A DNA stretch of 64,000 bases from JAJVHZ01 sp041395385 (GCA_041395385.1 JAWLAN010000019.1:1-64000); one strand, 5' to 3'; counted from the stretch's first letter, positions 8,012 to 18,935 are shown. Notes: generated from the letters alone by a model not told the origin. Made by a program: numbers and translations.

Positions 8012-9759
8012 ATGGCCGGGCAGAACCACGCCAACAAGATCAGGGTATTGTTCGTCGAGGACGACGCCGATACGGCCGACGCGGTCATGCTGCGAATGGC
8101 CTCGTACTCGCACGCCCGCATCGAGGTAAAGCATTGCGGCGATCTGAAATCCGCGCTGGCCGCGCTGGGCGGCGAGGATTTCGACGCGGTGCTGACCGAT
8201 CTCAACCTGCCGGATTCGCACGGGATCCGCACCGTCAAGCGACTGCTCGAGGTGCGCCGCTACGTCCCCGTCGTGGTGCTGAGCGTGCTGAGCGACGACG
8301 ACTTCGTGCTGAAGACCGTCGAGTGCGGGGCGCAGGAATACCTGGTCAAGGGGCAGGTCGACGGCGCGGCCATCGTGCGCACCATCCGGCAGGCGATCCA
8401 CCGCAAGCAGGCGGAGATCAAGCTGCGGCGCATGGCGCACTACGACGGCCTGACCGGGCTCGCCAACCGGGATCAATTCCGCAAGCGCCTGGAGCATGCG
8501 CTGGCCAAGGCCGCCCGGCATCACGGCAGCGTCGGCCTGATGATGATCGACCTCGATCGCTCAAGACCGTCAACGACGGCTTCGGGCACCAGGCCGGCGA
8601 TCAGCTGCTGATCACGGTCGCGCAGCGGCTGCGGCTATGCCTGCGCAAGGCCGACAAGCTCGCCCGCCTGGGCGGGGACGAGTTCACGGTGATCCTCGAG
8701 CATCTGCATTCGCTGGAGGAGGTCGAGGGCGTGGCCCAGCGGATCATCGGACGGTCTCGAGGCGTTCGTGGTGGAGAAGCACGAGATCTACATCACCCCC
8801 AGCATCGGCATCACGATCTATCCCGGCGACGGCGACAGCGCCGAGCGGCTGATGAAGAACGCCGACGCGGCGATGTACGAGGTCAAGGGCGCTGGCCGCA
8901 ACGGCTACAAGTTCTTCACGCCGAGCATGAAGGGCGAGCGCTCAGGCGAGCTTCGACGCATGGAAGGCGCACAGCTCGCCATCGAGCAGAACGAGTTCGT
9001 GCTGCACTATCAGCCGCGCGTGAGCCTGCAGACCGGCAGGCTGCAGGGCGTGGAGGCGCTGGTGCGCTGGCAGCGTCGGATACCACGCTGATACCGCCCG
9101 CGGAGTTCATCCCGGTTGCCGAGGAGACCGGCCTTATCGTCGCGCTGGGCGAATGGGTGGTGCACAAGTCGCTGGAACAGGTGCGCCATTGGCTGGACGC
9201 CGGCCTGCCGGCCGCGCGCGTGGCAGTGAACATCTCCGCCCAGCAGTTCCGCAAACTCGACCTGGCCGCGATGATCGCCTCCGCGCTGAAGAAGGCGCGA
9301 CTCGGCGGCGAGTACCTGGAGGTGGAGATCACCGAGAGCCTGCTGATGGAGGACACCGCCGCCTCGGTGGCGACGCTGCAGCGCCTGAAGGACCTCGGCG
9401 TGAGCATCGCGATCGACGATTTCGGCACCGGCCCTCCTCGCTGCACTATCCTGAAGCGCTTCCCGATCGATACGCTGAAGATCGACCGCTCCTTCATCGG
9501 CAACCTGCCCAACGACCACGACGATTCCACCATCACCACGGCCATCATCGGCCTTGCGCACAACCTCGGCCTCACGGTGGTCGCCGAGGGCGTCGAGACC
9601 CGCGACCAGGTGAACTTCCTGCGCGAGCGCCAGTGCGACGAGGCGCAGGGCTTCCTGTTCAGCGCCGCTCTCAACACGGCGCAGCTGACGGCCTATCTGC
9701 AGCGGGAGCGCGATCGTCCGGCGGCTCCGCAGCTCAGCCTCATCAAGGGCAATTCCTGA
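8012..9759 (+). pseudogene. Response regulator-GGDEF-EAL protein, broken by multiple frame changes
   Basis: Read across three frames, this region encodes a REC domain (RVLFVEDDADTADA, AVLTDLNLPDSHG), a GGDEF domain with an intact GGDEF motif, and an EAL domain with GVEALVRW, ITESLLMED and IDDFGTG. That is the layout of a phosphorylation-controlled c-di-GMP synthase/phosphodiesterase. The frame is lost near 8560 (one base missing between DLDR and KTVNDGFGH), 8754, 9075 and 9433, and restored at 9450. The residues inside each segment remain highly family-like, so the damage is either very recent or sequence error. No intact single-frame product is possible as written. Confidence 0.82.
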
Positions 9760-10014
9760 GCGCCGTTGTGCGCGCTGCGCGGCGCGCCGCTTGGGCGCTG
9801 CCGAGGCGGTGATTCGTTGCACGGCCCGGCGCCGATTGTGCGTCGCGGCATGACAGCGGCGGGCGCGAGGTGGGCGAGATCCCGAATGCACGCCTTGGTG
9901 TGGCGGGTTTCCAAATCGCGACGCCAAGACTAGGATTGCGCTTCCCGCGCAGAGACCCGCCATGCACGCATCGTCTGCAGATCCGCCGTTGCGAGCCCGT
10001 ACCCGGCGCGGGCC

Positions 10015-11197
10015 GTGCCCGCGGCGGACAATCGCGGCGCGCGCACGACCCGCACGGTGCGCGACGAGCGTTTCGATCTCATCCGCGGGTTCGCGATGCT
10101 GCTGGTGGTCGTCAACCACGTCAACATCCCCTCGCTCTATCAGGTCGTGACCATGGAGGCGATCGGCGTGGTGACGGGCGCGGAGATCTTCGTGCTCGTA
10201 TCGGGCACGATACTCGGCCTCATCTACAGGCCGCGCATCGAGCGCGACGGCTGGGCCGTGAGCATGATCCCGGTTTGGCGGCGCGCGCTGAAGCTGTACC
10301 TGGTCGTGGTCGTCACCAACCTCGCCGTCTGTCTGTTCCAGTGGCTGGCGCCGATCGTCGACTTCACCGTGCTCACCACGTACACGGACCCGGGCAGTCA
10401 CGAGGTCTGGAGCCTTTTCGGCGAGGACCCGACGTTGGTGGAGCTCGTGTACAGGGTCCTCACGCTCAATTACGGGATCAGCCAGATCAACGTGCTGGGT
10501 CTGTACGTGATGCTGGTGGCCGTTGCGCCCTTCCTTCTGTGGCTGCTGCAGCGCGGCCGCACACGGCGGCGCTGCTTGCCGCGAGCTGGTTGATCTATGC
10601 CCTGCACACGCTGCATCCGGTGCGCCTGCTCGCGCTGCAGTCGGAGCTGGCGTTCCCGGTGCTCACGTGGCAGCTGTTGTTCGTGCACGGGATGGCGGCC
10701 GGATACCATCGCCGCGCGTTGGCGCAGCGGCTCGGCGGGCAGGCGGGACGCCGGCTGATGGTGGCGGGCGCCGTGGCGCTGGCGGTCTTCAGCTTCTATG
10801 CGCTCAACAACCCGTGGTTCGAGATCCCGTTCGGGCTGCGGTTCGATCTCATCCCCGAGCATTGTTTCGGATGGGTGTATTACTACTTTTTCGATCGCAA
10901 GAGTCTCGGCATCGGGCGCGTCGCCAACACCTTCCTGCTGGTTGCCGTGCTGTACCTGCTGCTGACCCGTTATTGGGAGGCCTGCCGCCGCGCGGCGGGG
11001 TGTGGTTGTGCATTCCGATCGGCAAAGCCTCCCTTTACGTCTTCATCGTCCATGGGGCGTTCGTGCTGCTGGTCGACAACCTGCCGCCGTTGCAGCGCGG
11101 TTCCCTCCTGCTCAATACGCTTGCGCACACGCTGGTGATCGCGACGGTGTGGCAGATGGTGCGCACCGGGTTCCTGTTCCGCTGGATCCCGCGCTGA
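10015..11197 (+). pseudogene. OpgC-family membrane acyltransferase-like gene with frame changes
   Basis: Pieced together from three frames, the product is a multi-pass membrane protein of the OpgC / acyltransferase-3-like group. The first segment has DERFDLIRGFAMLLVVVNHV and SGTILGLIYRPRIE; the second LHPVRLLALQSELAFPVLTW and GLRFDLIPEHCFGWVYYY; the third IGKASLYVFIVHGAFVLLVD. OpgC adds succinyl groups to periplasmic glucans. The frame changes near 10552 and between about 10985 and 11003. The N-terminus is also uncertain: a GTG at 10015 fits the first frame, while an ATG at 9962 lies in another frame and may be the original start. As with the upstream gene, recent decay and sequence error cannot be told apart. 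Confidence 0.72.
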
Positions 11198-11477
11198 GGC
11201 CCGCGACGTCGCGCGTTGGCATCGGCGCCCGCCCGGCGGTCTCCGTCTGCATGTGACGCCGCGCGCGTGTTACCGGCCGGGCGGGGCATCCCGATGCCCG
11301 CGCGATGAGGCGGCCGGCCGGGTTGCAGGTGCCGGGCGGCGCGGCCTCCTGTGATTGAGCCCCCGGATCAACAGATTAGGACTCAATCCTGCCGCGTTCC
11401 GGCCGATACCCCCGACAGCGGTCCCGGCAATCCCGATGGCGGGCTGTCGCGACGCGATATCGACCCTGGAGGCACGC

Positions 11478-12719
<1,242 letters not shown>

Positions 12720-12810
12720 TCCGCGGCGAAGGCGCGGCAGGCGTGTGCAGGTCGCCGCCGCCGCCATCCTGAAGGATCATCCTCAGAGGATCAGGCGTCG
12801 GCGTGGCGGG

Positions 12811-13398
12811 CTACCAGCCCTCCACGCCGGCCATGTCGGGCAGGCGATGCGCGATGCCCTTGTGGCAGTCGATGCAGGTCTTCTTGCCCGAGGCCAGTTC
12901 GCTGGCATGGGCCCGTTCCGCCCTGGGACTCTGGCGGGTGAAATCCATGTAGGTGAAGTCGTGGCAGTTGCGGCACTCCAGTGAATCGTTCGCCTTCAGC
13001 CGCGCCCATTCGTGCTCCGCGAGCTCGCGCCGCTTGGCCAGGAACTTCTCGCGCGTGCCGATGGTTCCGAACAGCCAGCCCCAGACCTCCTTCGAGGCCT
13101 GCATCTTGCGCGCGATCTTGTGCGTCCATTCATGTGGCACGTGGCAGTCCGGGCAGCTCGCGCGCACGCCGGAGCGATTGGAGTAATGGATCGTGGTCTT
13201 CAGCTCCTGGAAGACGTTGTCGCGCATCTCGTGGCAGCTGGTGCAGAACCGCTCGGTGTTCGTCGCCTCCAGCGCGGTGTTGAATCCGCCCCAGAAGAAT
13301 ATGCCGGCGACGAAGCCGCCGATCGCGAGGAAACCGAGGCTGAAGTGGCGGCTCGGCCGGCGCAGCACCTGCCACTGATTTTTCAGCCATTGGATCAT
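12811..13398 (-). CDS. napC: NapC tetraheme cytochrome c, quinol dehydrogenase
   Basis: The 195-residue protein has one N-terminal membrane anchor (HFSLGFLAIGGFVAGIFFWG, residues about 18-37) and four heme-binding motifs: CTSCH, CPDCH, CRNCH and CIDCH. This is the NapC/NirT pattern. NapC oxidises membrane quinol and passes electrons through NapB to NapA. It is the last gene of the nap operon, and its start overlaps the napB stop by 4 bases. With no napG/H in view, NapC is probably the main quinol oxidase for this system. Confidence 0.96.
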   Translation of the reverse strand: MIQWLKNQWQVLRRPSRHFSLGFLAIGGFVAGIFFWGGFNTALEATNTERFCTSCHEMRDNVFQELKTTIHYSNRSGVRASCPDCHVPHEWTHKIARKMQASKEVWGWLFGTIGTREKFLAKRRELAEHEWARLKANDSLECRNCHDFTYMDFTRQSPRAERAHASELASGKKTCIDCHKGIAHRLPDMAGVEGW

Positions 13399-13871
13399 GG
13401 TGTCGGCGCGGCTTCCCCGGTCGCCGCCGGCGTCTGGAGCATCATGTCCACGTCCTGGAAATTGCTACGGACCAGCGGTTCCGTCTCGGTCTGCACCACG
13501 TGGCATTGCTGGCAGAAATAGCGCCGCGGCGAGATCTCGGCCAGGAAGTTGCCGTCACGATCCATGTAGTGCGTCACGCTCACCATCGGCGCCTGCGATG
13601 CCTCGGTCCGCCGCCGGCTGTGGCACGACATGCACTTGTTGGTGTTCAGATCGACCTGGTAGTCGTCGATCTTGTGCGGAATGGTCGGTGGCTGCATCGG
13701 GTAGCTGCGCTTGCGGCGGATGTCACGGTTCTCCACCGGCTCCATCCTCGGTGGAGCCGGCTCATCGGCGATGGCGTAATCCCCACGCATGGCATCGATG
13801 TGATCGCCCGCGGCGTACACGGCTGCAAGGCCGGCGATCATCAGTAACACTGCCGCTATCAGTCTGCCCAT
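13395..13871 (-). CDS. napB: NapB diheme cytochrome c subunit of periplasmic nitrate reductase
   Basis: The 158-residue protein starts with a Sec-type signal peptide (GRLIAAVLLMIAGLAAVYAA) and carries two heme motifs, CMSCH and CQQCH, with the NapB signature stretch HKIDDYQVDLNTNKCMSCHS. It is the electron-entry subunit for NapA in the periplasm. The ATG at 13871 is preceded by GAGGAG; longer in-frame extensions upstream are shadow sequence lying in napA. It sits 10 bases after the napA stop. Confidence 0.96.
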   Translation of the reverse strand: MGRLIAAVLLMIAGLAAVYAAGDHIDAMRGDYAIADEPAPPRMEPVENRDIRRKRSYPMQPPTIPHKIDDYQVDLNTNKCMSCHSRRRTEASQAPMVSVTHYMDRDGNFLAEISPRRYFCQQCHVVQTETEPLVRSNFQDVDMMLQTPAATGEAAPTP

Positions 13872-13881
13872 GGTCAACTCC

Positions 13882-16377
13882 TCATGCCGGCACGATCTTG
13901 ACCGCGCACTTCTTGAAGTCCGTCTGCTTGGAGATCGGGTCGGTGGCGTCCAGCGTGACCTTGTTGATGAGCTGGCTGGCGTCGAACCACGGCACGAACA
14001 CCAGTCCGCGCGGCGGCCTGTTTCTGCCGCGGGTCTCCACGCGCGTGCGGATCTCGCCGCGCCGTGAGACGACACGCACCTCGTCCCCGCGCCGCAGCCC
14101 CTTGGCGCTGGCGTCGTCCGGGTGCATGAACACCACGGCGTTCGGGAACGAGCGGTAGAGCTCGGGAACGCGCCGGGTCATGGAGCCGGAATGCCAGTGC
14201 TCCAGCACCCGGCCGGTCGCCAGCCAGAAATCGTATTCCTCGTCCGGGGATTCCGCGGCCGGCTCGTAGGGCAGGGCGAAGACGATGGCCCGGCCGTCGG
14301 CGTGGCCGTAGAACTGGAATTCCGCGCCGGCCTTCACGTAAGGATCCGATCCCTCGCGATACCGCCAGCGCGTCTCCTTGCCGTCCACCACCGGCCAGCG
14401 CAGGCCGCGCTCCTGGTGGTAGGTGTCGAAGGACGCGAGGTCGTGGCCGTGGCCGCGGCCGAACTCCGCGTACTCCTCGAACAGGCCCTTCTGCAGATAG
14501 AAGCCGAAATGCGCCGCCTCGTGGTTGGCATACGCGGAGTCCACTTCCGACAACGCATACCTGTCGACCGTGCCGTTCTTGAACAGGACCTCGAAGAGCG
14601 TCTTGCCCTTGTAGTCCGGGTTCGCCTCGAGCGTCTCGCGCGGCCAGACCTCCTCGGTGGTGAAGCGCTTGGAGAACTCGACGAGCTGCCAGAGGTCCGA
14701 GCGCGATTCGCCGGGCGCGTCGACCAGCTGATGCCAGAACTGCGTGCGGCGCTCGGCGTTGCCGTAGGCGCCCTCCTTCTCCACCCACATGGCCGTGGGC
14801 AGGATGAGATCGGCGGCCTGCGCGGTGACGGTCGGATAGGCGTCCGAGACGACGATGAAATTCTCCGGGTTGCGGTACCCGGGCAGGCCTTCCTCGTTGA
14901 GGTTCGCCGCCGCCTGGATGTTGTTGTTGACCTGCACCCAGTAGGCATTCAGCTTGCCGTCGCGGAGCATGCGATTCTGCAGCACGGCGTGGTAGCCGAC
15001 CTTCTCCGGAATGATCCCCGCGGGCAGCTTCCAGATGTGCTCCGCCTTGGCCCGGTGCTCAGGGTTGGTGACGACCATGTCCGCCGGCAGGCGGTGCGAG
15101 AAGGTGCCGACCTCGCGCGCCGTGCCGCAGGCGGAGGGCTGCCCGGTGAGTGAAAACGGGCTGTTGCCCGGCGTGGCGATCTTCCCGGTCAGCAGATGGA
15201 TGTTGTAGATGAGGTTGTTGCACCACACCCCGCGGGTGTGCTGGTTGAAGCCCATCGTCCAGAACGACGTCACCTTGATGTTCGGATCGGCGTAGAGCGC
15301 CGCGAGGCGTTCGAGCTTCTCGCGCGGCACGCCGGAGAGCTGCTCCACGTACTCGGCGGTGTAGGTGCCGACGAACGCAGCGTACTCCTCGAAGCTCATC
15401 GGCGCGGCGCCGTTGGCGTCGGCGGCGTTCTTCGCCTTCTGCTCCAGCGGATGCTCCGGGCGCAGCCCGTAGCCGATGTCGTCGTTGCCGCGCTTGAAGC
15501 TCACGTGCTGGTTGACGAAGTCGCGGTTCACCCGATCGTTGGCGATGATGTAGTTGGCGATGTAGTTCAGCATCGCGAGATCGGTCTGCGGGGTGAAGAC
15601 GATCGGCAGGTCGGCGAGCTCGAAGCTGCGATGTTCGAAGGTGGAGAGCACCGCGACCTGCACGTGCGGCGCCGAGAGGCGCCGGTCGGTCACCCGCGTC
15701 CAGAGGATCGGGTGCATCTCCGCCATGTTCGATCCCCACAGCACGAACGCATCGGCCTGCTCGATGTCGTCGTAGCAGCCCATCGGCTCGTCCATGCCGA
15801 AGGTGCGCATGAATCCGCCCACCGCGGAGGCCATGCAGTGGCGGGCGTTGGGGTCGACGTTGTTGGAGCGAAACCCTGCCTTGAACAGCTTCGAGGCGGC
15901 GTAGCCCTCCCAGACGGTCCATTGCCCGGATCCGAAGATGCCGACGGCCTCCGGCCCCTTCTCGCGCAGCGCCTTCTTGAACTTCTCCTCCATGATGTCG
16001 AAGGCCTGCTCCCAGCTCACCGGCGCGAAGTCGCCGTTCTTGTCGAAGGCGCCGTTTTTCATGCGCAGCAGCGGCGTGGTCAGCCGATCCTCGCCGTACA
16101 TGATCTTGGACAGGAAATAGCCCTTCACGCAGTTCAGGCCGCGGTTGACCTCCGAGAGGCTGTCGCCGTGGGTGGCGACCACGCGGCCGTTCTTGGTGGC
16201 GACCGTGACGCCGCAGCCGGTGCCGCAGAAGCGGCAGGGCGCCTTCGACCAGGTGAGCTTGGTGTATTCGGAATCCGTGATCAGATTGGTGGCGGAGGCC
16301 GGCAGGCTGAGTCCGGCGACGCCCGCGGCCGTGGCCGCCGCGGTGGCCTTGATGAAATCACGGCGCGTGGTCTTCAT
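13882..16377 (-). CDS. napA: NapA periplasmic nitrate reductase catalytic subunit
   Basis: The 831-residue molybdoprotein reduces nitrate to nitrite in the periplasm. It has a Tat signal (TRRDFIKATAAATAAG), a [4Fe-4S] motif with Cys48, Cys51, Cys55 and Cys83 (CRFCGTGCGV and NRGLNCVKG), and the molybdenum-ligand cysteine in ARHCMASAVGG (Cys181). The bis-MGD-binding domains continue to a typical C-terminus (KKCAVKIVPA). Length is normal for NapA. The start overlaps napD, whose product binds the NapA Tat signal. All motifs are intact. Confidence 0.98.
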   Translation of the reverse strand: MKTTRRDFIKATAAATAAGVAGLSLPASATNLITDSEYTKLTWSKAPCRFCGTGCGVTVATKNGRVVATHGDSLSEVNRGLNCVKGYFLSKIMYGEDRLTTPLLRMKNGAFDKNGDFAPVSWEQAFDIMEEKFKKALREKGPEAVGIFGSGQWTVWEGYAASKLFKAGFRSNNVDPNARHCMASAVGGFMRTFGMDEPMGCYDDIEQADAFVLWGSNMAEMHPILWTRVTDRRLSAPHVQVAVLSTFEHRSFELADLPIVFTPQTDLAMLNYIANYIIANDRVNRDFVNQHVSFKRGNDDIGYGLRPEHPLEQKAKNAADANGAAPMSFEEYAAFVGTYTAEYVEQLSGVPREKLERLAALYADPNIKVTSFWTMGFNQHTRGVWCNNLIYNIHLLTGKIATPGNSPFSLTGQPSACGTAREVGTFSHRLPADMVVTNPEHRAKAEHIWKLPAGIIPEKVGYHAVLQNRMLRDGKLNAYWVQVNNNIQAAANLNEEGLPGYRNPENFIVVSDAYPTVTAQAADLILPTAMWVEKEGAYGNAERRTQFWHQLVDAPGESRSDLWQLVEFSKRFTTEEVWPRETLEANPDYKGKTLFEVLFKNGTVDRYALSEVDSAYANHEAAHFGFYLQKGLFEEYAEFGRGHGHDLASFDTYHQERGLRWPVVDGKETRWRYREGSDPYVKAGAEFQFYGHADGRAIVFALPYEPAAESPDEEYDFWLATGRVLEHWHSGSMTRRVPELYRSFPNAVVFMHPDDASAKGLRRGDEVRVVSRRGEIRTRVETRGRNRPPRGLVFVPWFDASQLINKVTLDATDPISKQTDFKKCAVKIVPA

Positions 16378-16645
16378 CGTGAATGACCTCCTCGAGCGCT
16401 TCGGCTGTCTCGCTGTGGTGGTAGACCAGCGTGGAAGAAAGCAGTCCTTCGATCTGGTTGATCCATTCCATGCGCCGCGACATCTCCGCGATGCCGGCGG
16501 CCTCGACGGTGACGACCAGCTTGCCGTGACCGTCGGCGGCGGGCACCTCGATGCCCGGCTCCTCGAGCAGCCGCGCCCGCACCGCGTCGGCCCGCCCGGG
16601 GCGGGTGTGCACGATCAGGCTGGCGATGTGGATCTCCTCGTTCAT
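16358..16645 (-). CDS. napD: NapD chaperone for the NapA signal peptide
   Basis: The 95-residue protein begins with NEEIHIASLIVHTRPG and has the ferredoxin-like NapD fold with EVPAADGHGKLVVTVEA. NapD binds the NapA twin-arginine signal peptide and delays export until the molybdenum cofactor is inserted. The ATG at 16645 overlaps the napF stop (ATGA), and the end overlaps the napA start by 20 bases, so translation is probably coupled. The longer frame upstream is shadow sequence in napF. Confidence 0.93.
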   Translation of the reverse strand: MNEEIHIASLIVHTRPGRADAVRARLLEEPGIEVPAADGHGKLVVTVEAAGIAEMSRRMEWINQIEGLLSSTLVYHHSETAEALEEVIHDEDHAP

Positions 16646-17157
16646 GGGAGCGCGTACTCCGGATGCGCCACGCTGATCGCGGCGCTCGGGCAAACCGCCA
16701 CGCAGGCCCCGCACCCGGTGCATCGTTCGACGTCGATGCGCGGGCGCGGCACCTCGCCCCGGGCGGGCGGGAAGGAGATCGCCGTCGCCTCGCAGCTGTC
16801 GCGGCAGGAGCTGCAATACACGCCCTGCCGGGTGAGACACGCCGCGGTCACGGTTGCGCGCGCCGACCACGCGGGTGCATCGACGGGATCGACGAACACG
16901 CCGGCGGGGCAGCTTTCCGCACACCGCCGGCAGAAGGTGCATCCGCCAAGTTCGAAGTCCACGCGCGGACGGCCGCCGGCGTCGTGGCGCAGTATGCGTT
17001 CGGGGCAGGCCTCTATGCAGGCGCCGCAGCGCGTGCAGCCGGCGAGGAACGGCTCCTCGGCCAGGCTCCAGGGCGGTCGCATGACCGGCCCGTGTTCGAC
17101 GCCCACGCGCAGTGCCTGCAGCGCGCGCCTTCGGGACGGGTCGAAACGTGCCGCCAT
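16642..17157 (-). CDS. napF: NapF ferredoxin-type iron-sulfur protein
   Basis: The 171-residue cytoplasmic protein has three clear [4Fe-4S] clusters (CTRCGACIEACP, CTFCRRCAESCP, CTGCGACVAVCP) and an irregular Cys group (CSSCRDSC) between the second and third. NapF interacts with NapA and is thought to assist its iron-sulfur maturation before export. The ATG at 17157, preceded by GAGGAAGG, gives the normal N-terminus AARFDPSRRRALQALR; the upstream part of the open frame overlaps napE and is not NapF-like. Confidence 0.93.
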   Translation of the reverse strand: MAARFDPSRRRALQALRVGVEHGPVMRPPWSLAEEPFLAGCTRCGACIEACPERILRHDAGGRPRVDFELGGCTFCRRCAESCPAGVFVDPVDAPAWSARATVTAACLTRQGVYCSSCRDSCEATAISFPPARGEVPRPRIDVERCTGCGACVAVCPSAAISVAHPEYALP

Positions 17158-17197
17158 CGCGATTCGCCTTCCTCGGGCCTGTCGCTTCGCGCCCGCG

Positions 17198-17365
17198 CTA
17201 TTGCGGCGGGCCGGGCGGGCCTGCGATGAGTTGATAAATCCAGATGGTGAAACCGAGGCCGCCGACCAGCAGCACGCTGACGAGAGGGGCGAGCACCACG
17301 GCGAGCAGCAGAAAGACGCGCAGTTCCGCGCGTTTCTCCAGCTCATGGTCCGCACTCGTCGCCAT
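17198..17365 (-). CDS. napE: NapE small membrane protein
   Basis: This 55-residue, single-helix protein (FLLLAVVLAPLVSVLLVGGL, then FTIWIYQL) matches the NapE family in length and in its charged N-terminus (ELEKRAELR). NapE is commonly the first gene of nap operons and its role is unknown. I chose the ATG at 17365; a GTG at 17392 would add nine residues but coincides with the predicted transcription start. The candidate FNR/Dnr-type site is about 62 bases upstream. Confidence 0.85.
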   Translation of the reverse strand: MATSADHELEKRAELRVFLLLAVVLAPLVSVLLVGGLGFTIWIYQLIAGPPGPPQ

Positions 17366-17397
17366 GGTCGGGCCGGCGCCTCCGATTGACACCCCAA

Positions 17398-17440
17398 AAT
17401 CTATCCGGGTCGCGTGGCGACCGGCAATGACTTATGTCAA
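17398..17440 (-). promoter_or_regulatory. Candidate FNR/Dnr-type class II promoter of napEFDABC
   Basis: On the minus strand TTGACATAAGTCAT (17440 down to 17427) matches the FNR/Dnr family palindrome TTGAY-N4-RTCAA with one end mismatch. A TAGATT -10-like box lies at 17403-17398. If transcription starts near 17392, the palindrome centre is at about -41.5, the classic class II activator position. The regulator that would bind it is not in the window. Whether FNR, Dnr or another family member acts here cannot be told from the site. Confidence 0.6.
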
Positions 17441-17667
17441 GGCGCTCCCGCGCCCTGGCCGAGCGCCACCGCTGGCGCGCGCAGCCCCCCGGGCCGCTTC
17501 GGTCTCGTGGTCTGCGCCAGTTGCGGTCCGGATCTTAGCCTGGAATACGTGCGGTGCGCCTCGTGAATTTCTGCTCGACGAGGGGTTGTCCTACCGGGCA
17601 CAATCGCTTTTCTGATATCACGAACCCGGTCCACTCATGCGTACCTATACTCGACCGTGACGACCGC

Positions 17668-17976
17668 ATGCGCCTGATGAAGTTCGTCTGCGCCTTTGCC
17701 TGGGCGGACCTGGACATCGCCGATCAGGAGCGTTCGTTCGTGCACCGTATCTCGCTGCTGCTCGCTCTCGATGCGGAAGACCGCGCCCAGGTCGCCGAGT
17801 GGATGGAGCTGCCCCCCAGCGCGGAGGAGCTCGATCCGGCCGAGGTTCCGCCGGCCCATCGGCGGCTCTTCCTCGAACTGGCGCGCGAGCTCATCCATGC
17901 CGACGGAGACGTGAGCGAGGTCGAGCGCGAGAATCTGCACTTGCTCGAGCAGTTGTTCGGCCGCGCCGGCGCCTAG
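17668..17976 (+). CDS. TerB-like / DUF533-type helical protein
   Basis: The 102-residue protein resembles the TerB fold: an all-helical domain with repeats of acidic, EF-hand-like residues such as AWADLDIADQERSFVHRI and ELIHADGDVSEVERENL. TerB-like domains occur in tellurite-resistance and stress proteins and may bind metal at the membrane. The ATG at 17668 is my choice, with another at 17677. It is divergent from nap and upstream of the formate/nitrite channel gene. No ter operon is nearby, so a tellurite link is not supported. Confidence 0.7.
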   Translation: MRLMKFVCAFAWADLDIADQERSFVHRISLLLALDAEDRAQVAEWMELPPSAEELDPAEVPPAHRRLFLELARELIHADGDVSEVERENLHLLEQLFGRAGA

Positions 17977-18095
17977 CTTTCGCGCCGGGACGGCCGCCGC
18001 TCCCCGCACGGCGGGACTCGCGCCCAGCCTGCGCTACACTTGCCCATGCCGCTGGTTGCCTCCGGCAGCATGCGGTACGCAGAAGAGGATTCCCG

Positions 18096-18935
18096 ATGTC
18101 GGCGATGTTCGGATTCGATGCCTTCGCACCCAGCGAGATAGCCGAACGCGTGGAGAAGATCGGGGTGGCCAAGGCGCGCCTGCCTCTCGGCTCCACGCTG
18201 ATGCTGGGCGTGCTGGCCGGGGCGTTCATCGGCTTGGGCGCGCTTTATTTCGTGTTGATCACGTCGGACGCCTCGCTGGGCTACGCGGCCGGGCAGGTGC
18301 TGGGGGGCGTGGCGTTTTCCCTCGGTCTCATCCTGGTGGTCGTTGCCGGCGCAGAGCTGTTCACGGGCAACAACCTGCTGGCGATGGCCTGGGCGGACGG
18401 ACGGATCTCCACCCTGGAGCTGCTGCGCAACTGGGCGGCCGTCTGCAGCGCCAACTTCGTCGGCGCCGCCGGCCTGGCGCTGGTCGTGTATCTCTCCTGG
18501 CATCCGCAACACAATGACGGCGCGGTCGCCGCGCAGTACCTGAAGATCGCGCAGGCCAAGTGCACGCTGCCGTTCTGGAGCGCATTCTTCAAGGGCATGC
18601 TCTGCAACGTCCTGGTATGCATGGCGGTGTGGATGGCCTCCGCCGGCCGCAGCGTCACCGACAAGATCCTCGCCATCGTCTTCCCGATCTCCGCCTTCGT
18701 GGCCGCGGGCTTCGAGCACAGCATCGCGAACATGTACATCATCCCGCTGGCGATGCTGTTGAAGGGCACGGGTGCGGCGGGCGTCGCGACCGACGCCATC
18801 GGCTGGTACGGGCTCGTCGGCAATCTCGTCCCCGTCATTCTCGGCAATCTGCTGGGCGGCAGCGTCTTTGTCGGCCTGGTCTATCACGTCGTCTATCGCC
18901 GCTCTCCGCAGGCGCGGACTCCACCGCGGGCCTGA
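18096..18935 (+). CDS. Formate/nitrite transporter family channel (FocA/NirC type)
   Basis: The 279-residue membrane protein belongs to the FNT family of pentameric channels for small monovalent anions. Visible marks are AGAFIGLGALYFVLI, the omega-loop-like VAGAELFTGNNLLAMAWADG and the second half-repeat AAGFEHSIANMYIIPLAML, with the conserved His in the EHSIANM motif. Six membrane helices are expected. Position next to napEFDABC suggests nitrite export or nitrate/nitrite exchange, but FocA, NirC and hydrosulfide channels cannot be separated by eye. The longer frame upstream overlaps the TerB-like gene and is shadow. Confidence 0.9.
   Translation: MSAMFGFDAFAPSEIAERVEKIGVAKARLPLGSTLMLGVLAGAFIGLGALYFVLITSDASLGYAAGQVLGGVAFSLGLILVVVAGAELFTGNNLLAMAWADGRISTLELLRNWAAVCSANFVGAAGLALVVYLSWHPQHNDGAVAAQYLKIAQAKCTLPFWSAFFKGMLCNVLVCMAVWMASAGRSVTDKILAIVFPISAFVAAGFEHSIANMYIIPLAMLLKGTGAAGVATDAIGWYGLVGNLVPVILGNLLGGSVFVGLVYHVVYRRSPQARTPPRA

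Noticed and set aside
14122..16386. Two long plus-strand frames across napA
   Set aside because: They are antisense shadows of napA, which has all expected motifs.
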